Source: Actinomycetota bacterium
Lineage (GTDB): Bacteria > Actinomycetota > Thermoleophilia > RBG-16-64-13
Assembly: GCA_023483915.1 (NCBI GenBank)
Contig: JAMDEO010000148.1
Location: forward strand, 1-38,309
Direction of reading: 5' to 3'
DNA length: 38,309 nt
The position numbers and the translations under genes are program-made. Each line of letters starts with the position of its first letter. The first letter of the stretch is position 1. The notes below the pieces were generated by a model. That model worked only from the letters and a program-made list of their open reading frames with translations. It searched no databases and was not told the DNA's origin. Below are positions 7,689 to 17,161 of this stretch, in pieces.

Positions 7689-8701
7689 ATGCACATGCAG
7701 TGACGTGCATACCCGGCGATGGAATCGGGCCGGAGATCATGTCGGCTGCGAGGGCTGCCATCGCAGCAACCGGGGTAGCGATTGCATGGGATGACGTCGA
7801 GGCCGGCGCCGCAGCGGTGGAGAAGTCCGGCACGCCGCTTCCGCAGGCAGTCCTTACGTCGGTCCGGCGAACGAAGGTGGCTCTGAAGGGCCCGGTGACC
7901 ACCCCCATTGGCTCTGGTTTCCGCAGTGTGAACGTGGCCCTTCGCCAGGAGCTCGATCTGTATGCGAATCTGCGACCGGCAGCGAGCATTCCTGGGGTGC
8001 CGTCGCGTTACGAGGGCGTCGACCTCGTCGTAGTGCGGGAAAACACCGAGGATCTATACGCGGGCGTCGAGCGCAGCCTCGGCCCCGATGCCGCAGAATC
8101 CATCAAGATCATCACTCGGAAGGGATCGGACCGCATCGCCCGCTTTGCCTTCACTTATGCCCGGCGAGAAGGGCGACGCAAGGTGACCGCGGTGCACAAG
8201 GCCAACATCATGAAGCTCACGGATGGGCTTTTCCTCGAGGTAGCACGGAAGGTAGCCCAGGAGTTCCCCGAAATCGCCTTCGAGGAACGCATCGTGGACA
8301 ACATGTGCATGCAACTTGTGCAGAAGCCCGAGCTGTACGACGTTCTTCTCTGCCCGAACCTCTACGGCGACATCCTCAGTGATCTATGCGCAGGTCTGGT
8401 CGGCGGTCTGGGAGTGGTTCCAGGCGCGAACTTGGGCGAAACCGTCGCCGTATTCGAGCCGGTGCATGGTTCCGCGCCCAAGTACGCCGGGCTCGACAAA
8501 GCTGATCCCACGGCGTTGATCCTGTCCTCCGTGCTGATGCTGGCCCACCTCGGTGAACATGAGGCGGCGCGCAATCTCTTCGCAGCTGTGCGGTCGGTCA
8601 TCGCCACGGGGAAGAACGTGACCTACGACTTGGGAGGGACCGCCGGCACGAGGCAAATGGGACAGGCCATCGCCGACGAAGCAGATCGTCTGCGCGGGTA
8701 G
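7685..8701 (+). CDS. NAD-dependent isocitrate dehydrogenase (isocitrate/isopropylmalate dehydrogenase family)
   Basis: A 338-residue beta-decarboxylating dehydrogenase converting isocitrate to 2-oxoglutarate in the cytoplasm. The N-terminus has [10 protein letters not shown]. Substrate specificity is shown by [19 protein letters not shown] (the isocitrate-type phosphorylation/substrate loop, with Ser and Asn rather than the leucine-rich isopropylmalate loop) and by [14 protein letters not shown]. Also visible are the catalytic Lys in [14 protein letters not shown], the metal-binding aspartates in VDNMCMQLV and LYGDILSDL, and the cofactor region [13 protein letters not shown]. The short monomer length matches the NAD-type bacterial/archaeal and mitochondrial-like enzymes. 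It could alternatively be a homoisocitrate-type paralogue, but the SVNVALR loop favours isocitrate. The start ATG overlaps the GNAT stop. Confidence 0.88.
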   Translation: MNAHAVTCIPGDGIGPEIMSAARAAIAATGVAIAWDDVEAGAAAVEKSGTPLPQAVLTSVRRTKVALKGPVTTPIGSGFRSVNVALRQELDLYANLRPAASIPGVPSRYEGVDLVVVRENTEDLYAGVERSLGPDAAESIKIITRKGSDRIARFAFTYARREGRRKVTAVHKANIMKLTDGLFLEVARKVAQEFPEIAFEERIVDNMCMQLVQKPELYDVLLCPNLYGDILSDLCAGLVGGLGVVPGANLGETVAVFEPVHGSAPKYAGLDKADPTALILSSVLMLAHLGEHEAARNLFAAVRSVIATGKNVTYDLGGTAGTRQMGQAIADEADRLRG

Positions 8702-8786
8702 CCGCCTCCCAAGCCGGGGCCTTGTGGGGCGCCCCGAGCCTGATGGCCGGCAATCACGAGGCCGTACGCCGCGCTGCAGATCTCCG

Positions 8787-10532
8787 CTAGATTCGATCGC
8801 CGTCCTCGCCCCAGCCTCTCTTCTGCCAGTAAAGCCGGACGCGCCGTTGCAGCTCTTCCCGGTCAAGCGCCGGGGCCTTGTCGGTAGCCTCGCGGAAGAA
8901 CCGCTCGGCCACGGTGTCGTCGGCGGGAACAATTCCGAAGCGGAAGTTCATGCGGCGTATGCGGGTCATCGTGTCCTTGGCGAGGCCCTTCAGTTCTTCC
9001 TCCGTCACAGGGCCCTCATTCAGTTGTTTCACGATGGAGACTATGTTGTCCCATTGCAGGTAGTCCCTGTAAAACCGGCACATCGACAAGCTATCGATCA
9101 GGAGCATCCGATCTTCCCAATCGATGTAGGTCTCGACATAGGCGTCGTCGTCCAGGCCCTCGAGCATGCCGCCCAGTTCCGGTTTGTAGAAGGTCGCCCG
9201 CAGATGGCAGGCCCCGCGGACGCCAACGGCATAGCTCAGGGCCATCCCTTTGAGTCTGCGGGGCTCGTATCCCGCGGGGTCCATGTGTTTGCTGGTGATA
9301 GACCACTTTGCCATACCGAAGCGTTCGAGGGCCTCATCCATGCCTTCGGCTAAAGCGTCGCCTGTAGACGTCGAGCGATAGGCAATCTCAACGAGCATCC
9401 GGTCGATCGCCTCGACATCCCCGGGTTCGGGTCCGTCATCGATCAGCCCTAGCTGCCTGCCTTTGATCGCAAGGGAAACGAGGTTCCCCCCGCTCATGGT
9501 ATCGAGGCCCAGCAAGTTGCAGCGCTCGTTGAGCTTCGCCACATCCCTGCCGTGCTCGACCATGCACCCCCCGCCGAATACGTAGATGGTCTCGTATTCG
9601 GCGGCGTGAAGCTGCCGCCCGGCCTCTGGGCCGCCAGTTAGGATCAAGCGTTTCCGGCAGCGCATGGGGCAAGGCGGGCAAGTATCACTCTCGATTCTGG
9701 CCCATTCCGTTCGCTGCTCAGCCTCCAGTGTCGCTCTGTGGGGGGTCGCTCCTCTGGTGAAGAAGTCGGTGGGGAACGCCCCCACTTCATTGAGGAGCGC
9801 CACCATCACGGGTGTCCCGAACGTGTGATAGTTATGGGCGGTCGGGGAGTCCACAGCGAGTCTGGCTATCTCCCGCCTGGTCGCCGCGAACTGGGCTTGC
9901 ACATCCCTTTTGAGAGGTCCCGGGGACGTGACGCTGATTGCCTTCAGTTTCTTGCTACCGAGAACGGCTCCCAATCCACCCCGGCCGAGCGCGTGGGCCT
10001 GCTCGTGCATGACGGAGGCAATTCTGACCAGGTTCTCGCCCGCAACACCGATGGATAGGACGGCGGAGCGCCTGTCCAGCCGCGAGAGGATCGCGCCTTC
10101 AACATCTGCCGTATCTCTTCCCCAAAGGTCTTCGGCAGGCAGTATCTCTGCTCCATCCCTGCCGACATGTAAGCGGACAGGCATTTCGGAGGCGCCGGTA
10201 ATAGTGAGGGCGTCCCAGCCGGTTTCGCGCAAGGTCCGCGCGAACGATCCACCGCAGTATGCCTCCAACCAGATACCTGTCAGTGGGCCCTTGGTGAAGG
10301 CGCCGAAGCGGTCCGATCCGGACATGCCGTACGCGGATACAGGGCTGGGGGTAATGACGAGCACATTCTCCGGCGCCAAGGGATCGACGTCGAGATCCAG
10401 GTACTTCTCCAACAAGCGCAGGCCCAACACTTTGCCGCCGAGGCCAAGGAGCCCGGGAACATCGATCTCGTCGACGCGAGACGCCTGCCCGGTGAGGTCC
10501 ACATACAAGATCTTCCTGCTGTCGCTCACCAC
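8787..10532 (-). CDS. Aldehyde:ferredoxin oxidoreductase (tungsten/molybdenum pterin family)
   Basis: A 581-residue AOR-family enzyme that oxidises aldehydes to acids and reduces ferredoxin through a bis-tungstopterin and one 4Fe-4S cluster. Cluster ligands are visible as Cys285, Cys288 and Cys292 (CPPCPMRC) and Cys485 in DSLSMC, the distal part of the DxxGxC pterin/cluster motif. NLLGLD (339-344) corresponds to the other pterin motif. The N-terminal domain has the usual YVDLT start, TKGPLTG, YCGGSFA and GRGGLGAVLGSKKLKA blocks. The gene follows gabT by 48 nt on the same strand, so the two probably form an operon. The likely substrate is then the semialdehyde made by the aminotransferase (succinic semialdehyde if that enzyme acts on GABA). 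That substrate is inference. The start is one of two tandem GTGs (10532 or 10529). Confidence 0.93.
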   Translation of the reverse strand: MVSDSRKILYVDLTGQASRVDEIDVPGLLGLGGKVLGLRLLEKYLDLDVDPLAPENVLVITPSPVSAYGMSGSDRFGAFTKGPLTGIWLEAYCGGSFARTLRETGWDALTITGASEMPVRLHVGRDGAEILPAEDLWGRDTADVEGAILSRLDRRSAVLSIGVAGENLVRIASVMHEQAHALGRGGLGAVLGSKKLKAISVTSPGPLKRDVQAQFAATRREIARLAVDSPTAHNYHTFGTPVMVALLNEVGAFPTDFFTRGATPHRATLEAEQRTEWARIESDTCPPCPMRCRKRLILTGGPEAGRQLHAAEYETIYVFGGGCMVEHGRDVAKLNERCNLLGLDTMSGGNLVSLAIKGRQLGLIDDGPEPGDVEAIDRMLVEIAYRSTSTGDALAEGMDEALERFGMAKWSITSKHMDPAGYEPRRLKGMALSYAVGVRGACHLRATFYKPELGGMLEGLDDDAYVETYIDWEDRMLLIDSLSMCRFYRDYLQWDNIVSIVKQLNEGPVTEEELKGLAKDTMTRIRRMNFRFGIVPADDTVAERFFREATDKAPALDREELQRRVRLYWQKRGWGEDGDRI

Positions 10533-10580
10533 GGCTTCCTCACTCTCCGGGCAGTCCCCGCCGGCTCGGGCCGACAGAAG

Positions 10581-11894
10581 CTAGTCTGCGGCGCCACCGG
10601 CACTTACCTGGGACATGGTTTCCTCCAGAATGTCGAGCCCGCGGGCGAGCGTAGCGTCCTCGATTGTGAGCGGCACAAGGATCCTAAGAACGTTGTGGTA
10701 GGTACCTGCGCCGACGTTGACCACTCCATTTTCGTACAGTTTGAGTCGCAGGGCGTTGGCGAAATTGCCGGCCGGCTTCTTGCTCTTGCGATCCTCGACC
10801 AACTCCATGGCCACCATGGCGCCCAGGCACCGAACATCGCCAATGACGGGGTACCGCTCCTGCAGGGCAAGGAAGCGCTCCTTGATCCTTTGCCCAATCA
10901 AGTTCGCGCGCTCGATCAAGCCCTCGCTTTCGATGATCCCGAACACGGCCAGGCCGGCACGGCAGGCGGTGGGGTTGCCCCCGTAGGTGGTTCCGACTCC
11001 GCCCGGGTGGACCGAGTCCATGATTTCTTTGCGGCCCGTGATGCCGGATATGGGGAAGCCGGCACCCAGCGCCTTGGCCGTAGTTACGATGTCGGCTGCA
11101 ACTCCCCAGTGCTCCATGGCGAACCAAGCCCCGGTGCGGCCCATGCCTGTCTGGATCTCGTCGGCGATGAGAAGGATGCCGTGCGTTTCGCAGATCTTCT
11201 TGATCTTGCCCATGTACTCCGGCGGTGGGACGATGAAGCCTCCCTCCCCCTGTACCGGCTCCGCGATGACTGCGGCTACCTCTTCTGGATTGACCACCTT
11301 TGCGAAAGCCAACTCCAGAAGGTCGGCGCATTCGCAAGCGCATCCTGGGTGAGCAAGCCCCAGGGGGCACCGGTAACAGTAAGCGTACGGCACGCGGTAG
11401 ACCTCAGGTGCGAACGGGCCGAACCCTATCTTGTACGGGTTGACCTGCGACGTCAGACTCATCGTCATATGCGTGCGGCCGTGAAAGGCGTCATCGAATG
11501 CGATTATCGACTTGCGACCAGTGGCATACCGGGCGATCTTTACCGCGTTCTCGACGGCTTCAGCGCCGGAGTTCATAAAGAAAGTGCGCTTAGGGAAGTC
11601 TCCCGGTGTTAGTTCGTTCAGTCTCTGGGCCAAACGGACATAGGATTCGTAGCCAAAGACCCCGAAGCAGGTGTGTGAGTACAACTCAGCCTGCGCTTTC
11701 ACCGTCTGCACCACCTTAGGGTGGCAATGACCGACGTTCATCACCCCGATTCCACAGGCGAAGTCGATGTACTCACGGCCGTCGACGTCGGTGATGATGG
11801 CATTTCTGGCCTTGGCGATGTACACCGGGGCAGTGCTGGGGACGCCCCGTGGGACGACCTCAGCCCTCAAAGCGCTGAGTTCAGCGTTGCTCAT
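10581..11894 (-). CDS. gabT: 4-aminobutyrate aminotransferase (class III PLP aminotransferase)
   Basis: A 437-residue class III PLP-dependent aminotransferase, best matching GABA transaminases: GABA + 2-oxoglutarate gives succinic semialdehyde + glutamate. Lys274 in TTAKALGAGFPISG is the Schiff-base lysine, Asp245 in IADEIQTGMGRTG pairs with the pyridine nitrogen, and Glu212 in AEPVQGEGG is the gating glutamate. FMNSGAEAVENAVKIAR and FDDAFHGRT are phosphate-loop blocks. A Cys-rich segment (Cys173, 176, 185, 187, 189) is typical of this bacterial GabT subgroup. Acetylornithine or 5-aminovalerate activity cannot be excluded. GGAGGA precedes the ATG by about 7 nt. It is the promoter-proximal gene of the pair with the aldehyde:ferredoxin oxidoreductase, and no NAD(P)-dependent succinic-semialdehyde dehydrogenase is present nearby. 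Confidence 0.88.
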   Translation of the reverse strand: MSNAELSALRAEVVPRGVPSTAPVYIAKARNAIITDVDGREYIDFACGIGVMNVGHCHPKVVQTVKAQAELYSHTCFGVFGYESYVRLAQRLNELTPGDFPKRTFFMNSGAEAVENAVKIARYATGRKSIIAFDDAFHGRTHMTMSLTSQVNPYKIGFGPFAPEVYRVPYAYCYRCPLGLAHPGCACECADLLELAFAKVVNPEEVAAVIAEPVQGEGGFIVPPPEYMGKIKKICETHGILLIADEIQTGMGRTGAWFAMEHWGVAADIVTTAKALGAGFPISGITGRKEIMDSVHPGGVGTTYGGNPTACRAGLAVFGIIESEGLIERANLIGQRIKERFLALQERYPVIGDVRCLGAMVAMELVEDRKSKKPAGNFANALRLKLYENGVVNVGAGTYHNVLRILVPLTIEDATLARGLDILEETMSQVSAGGAAD

Positions 11895-11992
11895 GACTCC
11901 TCCAATGGTGTGCGATCGCCACGATCATCTACTCCGGGTGAGCGTACCACGAGCCACCCACTATCGACCATGAACCCGGCTGGGACAGGCGA

Positions 11993-12021
11993 TTAGACGG
12001 GAGCAAACATGGTGTTAAACT
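11993..12021 (+). promoter_or_regulatory. Possible ilvD promoter
   Basis: TTAGAC and TAAACT are separated by 17 bp and lie about 50 bp upstream of the ilvD start, in the divergent gabT/ilvD gap. Both boxes are imperfect, so this is tentative. Confidence 0.3.
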
Positions 12022-12070
12022 AGGAAGCTGTCGCATTTGGTCCGCTTCGAACGCACGGGAGTCGGTTTAG

Positions 12071-13744
12071 ATGAGCATAAGCCAGAGCGTTTTCTCCGGT
12101 CCAGCCCGAGCGCCGCATCGCTCGCTTCTGCGTGCTCTTGGCGTAAGTCGTGAGGACGGTGACCGGCCGCTTATCGGCGTAGCCAACTCCTACAACGAGC
12201 TCATCCCCGGCCACCTGCATCTCAACACCATAGCTCAGCAGGTCAAATACGGTGTCTGGCAGGGCGGCGGCGTGCCTCTGGAATTCAACGTCATCGGGGT
12301 CTGCGACGGACTCGCCATGAACCACGAGGGCATGCACTACTCACTGGTTTCGCGGGAAGTGGTGGCCGATTCGGTGGAGATCATGGCCAAGGCGCACGGT
12401 CTGGACGGCCTGGTCCTCATTCCCAATTGCGACAAGATTATCCCAGGGATGGTCATGGCCGCTGCCAGGTTGGATATCCCTGCGGTTGTGATCTCCGGCG
12501 GGCCGATGCTCGCAGGGGATTACCGGGGCACCAAGGTCAGTCTCAGCCAGATGTTCGAAGGAGTGGGCAAGTATTTCAAGGGCGAGATCAGCGAGGAGGA
12601 CCTCGCAGAACTGGAAGACTGCGCCTGCCCGACTTGTGGCTCATGCGCGGGTCTCTTCACCGCCAACTCGATGAGCTGTGTGACCGAAAGCCTCGGTTTG
12701 GCTATGCCGGGTGATGCGACCATCCCCGCCCCTTACTCGGCCAGGCTCATACTCGCCCGCAAGAGCGGAGTCGCAGCGGTCAAAGCGGCACAGAAGGGGT
12801 GGGGCATACGTCGCTTTCTCTCTCCGGGCAGCATCCGCAACGCTCTCGCTGTCGATGCCGCTTTGGGTTGCTCCACGAACACGGTCCTTCATCTCATGGC
12901 GATCGCCAAAGAGGCGCGGGTGGACATCTCATTGGACACCTTCAACGAAGTGGCCGACTCCACACCCAACCTGGTCAAGCTTTCGCCCTCCGGCACTCAT
13001 CACATGGAGGACCTCTATCGCGCGGGCGGGGTGATGGGGGTCATCAAGCGGCTCTCCGAAGCGAAGCTCGTCGACGGGACGGTCCCGACCGTCGCCGGCG
13101 TGGATATGGCGGCCCAATATGACGCCGCCTCCGTTCGTGACGACGAGGTTATCCGACCGCTCGATCGTCCTTACAGACCGACCGGTGGATTGGCCATTCT
13201 TTTCGGCAATCTGGCTCCCCGTGGCGCAGTGGTCAAGGAGTCGGCGGTGTTGCCGCAGATGCTCGTGCATCGCGGCCCGGCCCTGGTCTTCGACGACGAG
13301 CCTTCAATCATGGACGCGATCCAGGCGGACAAGATCGCACCCGGCAGCGTGGTGGTTATCCGGTATGTCGGGCCCAAGGGAGGCCCTGGCATGCCGGAGA
13401 TGCTCTCTCCCACGGCCGCGCTGGCGGGAGCGGGTCTCGACGACAGCGTCGCTCTCATAACGGACGGTCGGTTCAGTGGGGCAAGCCGTGGGGCCAGCAT
13501 TGGACATGTCGCCCCTGAAGGTCTTGACGGCGGTCCCATCGCCCTGGTGAAGGACGGCGACCTCATCAGCATCGACATTCCAGGGCGCAAGCTGGCTTTG
13601 GAGGTCACCGGCGAAGAGATGGCACGAAGGAGGACGGCGTGGCAGCGCCCGGCTCGGGATTATTCGGGCGTGCTGCGCCGCTACGTAGCCTTCGTGTCGG
13701 GAGCCGAGACCGGAGCCGTTCTAGATGGGGAGAATCTCTCCTGA
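12071..13744 (+). CDS. ilvD: Dihydroxy-acid dehydratase
   Basis: A 557-residue dihydroxy-acid dehydratase, which removes water from 2,3-dihydroxy-isovalerate or 3-methylvalerate in the third step of valine/isoleucine synthesis. Cluster-ligand cysteines are visible: Cys78 in [13 protein letters not shown], Cys120 in [11 protein letters not shown] and Cys192 in [16 protein letters not shown]. The N-terminal block reads [12 protein letters not shown] rather than the TCNMHL form of the [2Fe-2S] plant/cyanobacterial type, so it belongs to the PGH subgroup. The active-site serine region [19 protein letters not shown] is intact. Full length is normal. GGGAG lies 9 nt before the ATG. It is the first gene of an ilvD-ilvB-ilvN-ilvC cluster and is divergent from gabT. 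Confidence 0.95.
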   Translation: MSISQSVFSGPARAPHRSLLRALGVSREDGDRPLIGVANSYNELIPGHLHLNTIAQQVKYGVWQGGGVPLEFNVIGVCDGLAMNHEGMHYSLVSREVVADSVEIMAKAHGLDGLVLIPNCDKIIPGMVMAAARLDIPAVVISGGPMLAGDYRGTKVSLSQMFEGVGKYFKGEISEEDLAELEDCACPTCGSCAGLFTANSMSCVTESLGLAMPGDATIPAPYSARLILARKSGVAAVKAAQKGWGIRRFLSPGSIRNALAVDAALGCSTNTVLHLMAIAKEARVDISLDTFNEVADSTPNLVKLSPSGTHHMEDLYRAGGVMGVIKRLSEAKLVDGTVPTVAGVDMAAQYDAASVRDDEVIRPLDRPYRPTGGLAILFGNLAPRGAVVKESAVLPQMLVHRGPALVFDDEPSIMDAIQADKIAPGSVVVIRYVGPKGGPGMPEMLSPTAALAGAGLDDSVALITDGRFSGASRGASIGHVAPEGLDGGPIALVKDGDLISIDIPGRKLALEVTGEEMARRRTAWQRPARDYSGVLRRYVAFVSGAETGAVLDGENLS

Positions 13745-13852
13745 TCCCACGGCCTCCGGGTTGTCCCGGTGTCTCCGATGATCTTTGGCCGCGACCGGTC
13801 TGCGGACTGGTTGCCTGGAACTGGCGCACTACTAGTTAGGGCGGAACGCAAC

Positions 13853-15541
13853 ATGAAGGCATCCAAAGTTATCCTCGAAGCGCTCAAGCGCGAAGGGGTC
13901 GAGACCATATTTGGTTTTCCCGGAGGGCAAATCATTCCCCTCTATGACGCAATCTACGATTTCGACATCAACCACATACTCGTGCGGCACGAGCAGGGGG
14001 CGGGCCATGCGGCGGATGGCTACGCTCGGGCGTCGGGCAAAGTGGGCGTGTGCATGGCTACGTCGGGCCCAGGTGCCACCAATCTGGTAACCCCAATCGC
14101 CAACGCTTATATGGATAGCGTCCCGATGGTGGCCATCACCGGACAGGTAAGCCGGCATTTGATCGGCCTTGATTCTTTCCAGGAGGCTGACATCACGGGC
14201 ATCACTCTCCCGATTGTCAAGCACAGCTACTTGGTGAAACGATCCCAGGACTTGCCTCGGATCATCAGCGAAGCTTTCTACATCGCGGGTACGGGCCGGC
14301 CGGGCCCCGTCCTCATCGACATTCCGGTTGACGTGACGAAGGAGGAGCTGGATTTCGATCCAGACCATCTTCCTGCGATGCAGCTTCCGGGCTATAAGCC
14401 CAACGTGAAGGGCCACCCGAAGCAGGTTCGTCAGGCGGCCCGCGTGATCGCAGCAGCCGAGCGGCCGGTCATCTATGCCGGTGGTGGTGTCATCGCGGCC
14501 GATGCTTCGCAGGAACTCCGGGAACTGGCCACATATGGGCACATTCCTGTGACCACCACGCTCACGGGCAAAGGATGCTTCCCAGAGGAGCATGATCTCT
14601 CGATGGGCATGCTTGGGATGCACGGAACGCCGTATGCCAACTATGCGGTGAGTCAAGCGGACCTGCTGATCGCGGTGGGTGTCCGCTTCGACGACCGCGT
14701 GACAGGCAATCTTTCCGCATTTGCCCCGCATGCGCGGTTCGTGCACGTTGATATAGACCCTGCTGAGATTTCCAAGAACGTGGCCGCGGATGTTCCAATC
14801 GTGGGTGATGCGAAGAGGGTGCTGACCTCGCTTCTGGTCGAGCTCAAGAAATTGGAGCTGTCTGCCGACCGCCACTTGCCCTGGATGCAACAGGTGGAAA
14901 CCTGGAAACGCGAACATCCACTTGTGGTCCGTGAAAGTGAAGACGGCGAGATCATGCCTGAGTTTGCCATCCACAAGATTTGGGAGATCACCCGGGGCGA
15001 GGCAGTTACCTGCACCGACGTGGGGCAACATCAGATGTGGGCGGCGCAGCACTACCTATCCAGTCGTCCGCGCGGGTTCATAACCTCTGCGGGGTTGGGT
15101 ACGATGGGATTTGGCTTCCCTGCTGCCATCGGCGCCCAGGTTGCGAGACCCGGCGAGCTTGTCATCGATATCGCCGGCGACGGCTCCTTCCAGATGACCT
15201 TGCAGGAGCTGGCCACAGCCGTGCAATACCACCACCGGCATAGATGACCGGTCATCAACAACCGGTACCTGGGGATGGTGCGGCAGTGGCAAGAACTATT
15301 CTGGGACGCCCGCTACAGCAATACGTGCATCGACTGTCAACCGGATTTCGTCAAACTGGCTGAAGCTTACGGCGCTGAAGGGTATCGAGCGGAGCGGCCC
15401 GAGGACCTCGAGGAAGTGCTGCGAGTGGCATTTGCCACCGACTCGCCTGCCGTGATCGACATCCGGGTGAAGCGCGAAGCCAACGTCTATCCCATGATCC
15501 CTGCTGGGGGAACCATCCACGACATGATGGAGAGGGAGTGA
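13853..15541 (+). pseudogene. ilvB: Acetolactate synthase large subunit, interrupted by an in-frame TGA
   Basis: This is the thiamine-diphosphate enzyme joining two pyruvates, or pyruvate and 2-oxobutyrate, at the entry to branched-chain amino-acid synthesis. The true start is ATG 13853 (MKASKVILEALKREGVETIF). The active-site Glu in RHEQGAGHAADGYARASG, the FAD-domain region and the ThDP motif start GDGSFQM are normal. A TGA at 15245-15247 then ends the frame inside the ThDP motif. The same frame resumes at once with INNRYLGMVRQWQELFWDARYS and runs to TGA 15541. The distance from GDG to NN (27 codons) is exactly that of intact enzymes, so there is no net length change. The local peptide HHRHR-stop-PV does not match the family. 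The shifted frame reads P-A-(TAG)-M-T, close to the expected P-V-K-M, suggesting paired indels plus a substitution. Sequencing error or real inactivation are both possible; all neighbouring ilv genes are intact. Confidence 0.85.
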
Positions 15542-16026
15542 TGAAGCACACGCTGTCCGTCCTTGTCGAGAACAAGCCTGGGGTGCTCACACGCGTAGCT
15601 GGGCTTTTTGCCCGGCGCGGTTTCAACATCGACAGCCTGGTCGTGGCCGAGACCGAAAGCCCCGAGGTCTCGCGCATGACCATCACCGTCGATGAGCAAG
15701 ACCAACCGGTGGAGCAGGTCACGAAGCAACTCCACAAGCTCATCAATGTGATCAAGATAACTTCGCTTGATCCGACAGAGAGCGTCGAGCGGGAGTTGCT
15801 GCTTATCAAGGTGAAGGCCGATGCCGAGACCCGGTCGGAAATCATGCAGATTGTGGAGATCTTCCGGGCTAAGATCGTGGACGTCAGTCATGAAGTCCTG
15901 ATCATCGAGATGACCGGGACGCGCGAAAAGGTCAGTGCCTTCATGGAGCTTCTCGAGCAGTTTGGTGTGGTCGAGCTAGTGCGGACGGGCCGCCTGGCCA
16001 TGGGGCGTGGCAAGCGTCCAACCTGA
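15541..16026 (+). CDS. ilvN: Acetolactate synthase small (regulatory) subunit
   Basis: A 161-residue regulatory subunit with an N-terminal ACT domain (residues 1 to about 75: MKHTLSVLVENKPGVLTRVAGLFARRGFNIDSL) that binds valine for feedback inhibition, and a C-terminal ALS_ss_C domain ending in VELVRTGRLAMGRG. ATG 15541 overlaps the ilvB stop by one base (TGATG); a GTG directly before it (15538) is an alternative. It is complete and of normal length for the short bacterial type. Its integrity argues that the pathway is under selection despite the stop in ilvB. Confidence 0.95.
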   Translation: MKHTLSVLVENKPGVLTRVAGLFARRGFNIDSLVVAETESPEVSRMTITVDEQDQPVEQVTKQLHKLINVIKITSLDPTESVERELLLIKVKADAETRSEIMQIVEIFRAKIVDVSHEVLIIEMTGTREKVSAFMELLEQFGVVELVRTGRLAMGRGKRPT

Positions 16027-16106
16027 TTCTGGGGCGGCGCCCGGGGTGGCCGTGGTTTCGTCTTTCAACACCCTCCCGACGCCGGAACCCCGTCCGCCCG
16101 GGCTTG

Positions 16107-16115
16107 TGCTACCCT
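16107..16115 (+). promoter_or_regulatory. Possible extended -10 promoter of ilvC
   Basis: TGC-TACCCT lies 38 bp before the ilvC ATG, preceded by CTTG. The same CTTGTGCTA string occurs before the small gene at 19412. With the 127-bp ilvN-ilvC gap this suggests that ilvC has its own promoter. Confidence 0.4.
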
Positions 16116-16153
16116 GCCGTGACGCACAGAAAGATAGGAGGTAACTCGCAGAC

Positions 16154-17152
16154 ATGTTGTACGAAAAAGATGCCGATCTAAGCTTGTTGACCGGCAAGAC
16201 CGTGGCGGTCATCGGCTTCGGAAGCCAGGGTCATGCCCATTCGCAGAACCTTCGCGACAGCGGAGTCAAAGTGGTTGTGGCCGAGGCGCCGGGGACCCCG
16301 GCATGGGATCGTGCGGTGTCCGCAGGCTTCGAGGTCCTCACTGCCAATGCGGCTGCAGCCATGGCCGATATCATCATGATGGTTGTCCCGGATCAGGTGC
16401 AAAAGGTGGTTTATGAGACCTCCATCCGCGACAATCTCAAGGAGGGCGACATGCTGATGTTCGCCCACGGCTTCAACATCCATTTCAGCCAGATCGTTCC
16501 GCCGGCATTTGTCGACGTGACCATGATCGCGCCGAAGGGTCCGGGGCACCTGGTTCGCCGCGTTTATGCCGAAGGTGGCGGGGTCCCGGCTCTGCTGGCT
16601 GTCTATCAGGATGCCACGGGCAAGGCGCGCGAAAAGGCTCTCGCCTACGCCAAGGGGATCGGTGCTCTTCGAGCGGGCGTCATCGAGACCACGTTCAAAG
16701 AAGAAACCGAGACCGATCTGTTTGGTGAGCAGGCGGTCCTTTGTGGTGGCGTGAGCGAGCTCATCCGCGCCGGATTCGAGACCCTGGTGGATGCCGGCTA
16801 TCAGCCTGAAGTGGCCTATTTCGAATGTCTGCACGAGCTCAAACTGATCGTTGACCTCATCCACGAGCATGGGATCAGCGGCATGCGCTACTCGATCTCC
16901 GACACGGCGGAGTACGGGGACATGACGCGCGGTCGCCGCATCATCAGCGACGAAGTCCGTGAAGAGATGCAGATAATCCTCGAGGAGATCCAGAGCGGGG
17001 AGTTCGCGCGCGAATGGATCCTGGAGAACCTGGCGGGACGTCCGGTGTATAACGCCATCAAGCGTGAAGACGCCGAGCATGAGATCGAGGTTGTGGGACG
17101 CGAGCTTCGCGGCATGATGCCCTGGCTGGGCAAGGGTGGCAAACTAGAATAG
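16154..17152 (+). CDS. ilvC: Ketol-acid reductoisomerase, class I, with NADH-type cofactor loop
   Basis: A 332-residue class I enzyme that isomerises and reduces acetolactate to dihydroxy-isovalerate. The Rossmann motif is [17 protein letters not shown]. The Mg/substrate site includes [19 protein letters not shown], with the conserved Asp/Glu ligands, and the knotted C-terminal domain contains [13 protein letters not shown] and SDTAEYGD. The loop after strand beta-2, which normally holds the Arg and Ser residues binding the NADPH 2'-phosphate, reads EAPGTPAW (residues 44-51): the usual L-R-E-G-S-K-S-W positions have become E-A-P-G-T-P-A-W. Loss of Arg and both Ser, with an acidic residue at the strand end, points to NADH use. 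A strong RBS AGGAGGT lies at 16136-16142. The gene lies 127 nt after ilvN, with a possible own promoter. Confidence 0.95.
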   Translation: MLYEKDADLSLLTGKTVAVIGFGSQGHAHSQNLRDSGVKVVVAEAPGTPAWDRAVSAGFEVLTANAAAAMADIIMMVVPDQVQKVVYETSIRDNLKEGDMLMFAHGFNIHFSQIVPPAFVDVTMIAPKGPGHLVRRVYAEGGGVPALLAVYQDATGKAREKALAYAKGIGALRAGVIETTFKEETETDLFGEQAVLCGGVSELIRAGFETLVDAGYQPEVAYFECLHELKLIVDLIHEHGISGMRYSISDTAEYGDMTRGRRIISDEVREEMQIILEEIQSGEFAREWILENLAGRPVYNAIKREDAEHEIEVVGRELRGMMPWLGKGGKLE

Positions 17153-17161
17153 CCGGCGGTC

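Noticed and set aside
8726-8735. GGGGCGCCCC palindrome between the convergent IDH and AOR genes as a terminator
   Set aside because: There is no loop of usable size and no T tract on either strand, so I cannot support a terminator call.
13832-15052. Long open frame antisense to ilvB (406 codons), and similar ones antisense to the ACD gene (3108-4022) and the IscS-like gene (26434-27462)
   Set aside because: They lie entirely opposite clearly recognisable genes, show no family similarity, and are expected from the codon bias of GC-rich DNA.
15245-15247. TGA in ilvB read as a recoded sense codon (alternative genetic code or selenocysteine)
   Set aside because: TGA is used as the normal stop in many genes here, including 4-nt ATGA and GTGA overlaps. 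Acetolactate synthase has no selenocysteine position, and the surrounding residues are also wrong, so a local error or mutation is more likely.
16027-16153. Attenuator or T-box between ilvN and ilvC
   Set aside because: I see no T-box core, leader peptide with branched-chain codons, or terminator hairpin with a T tract; only a plausible promoter.
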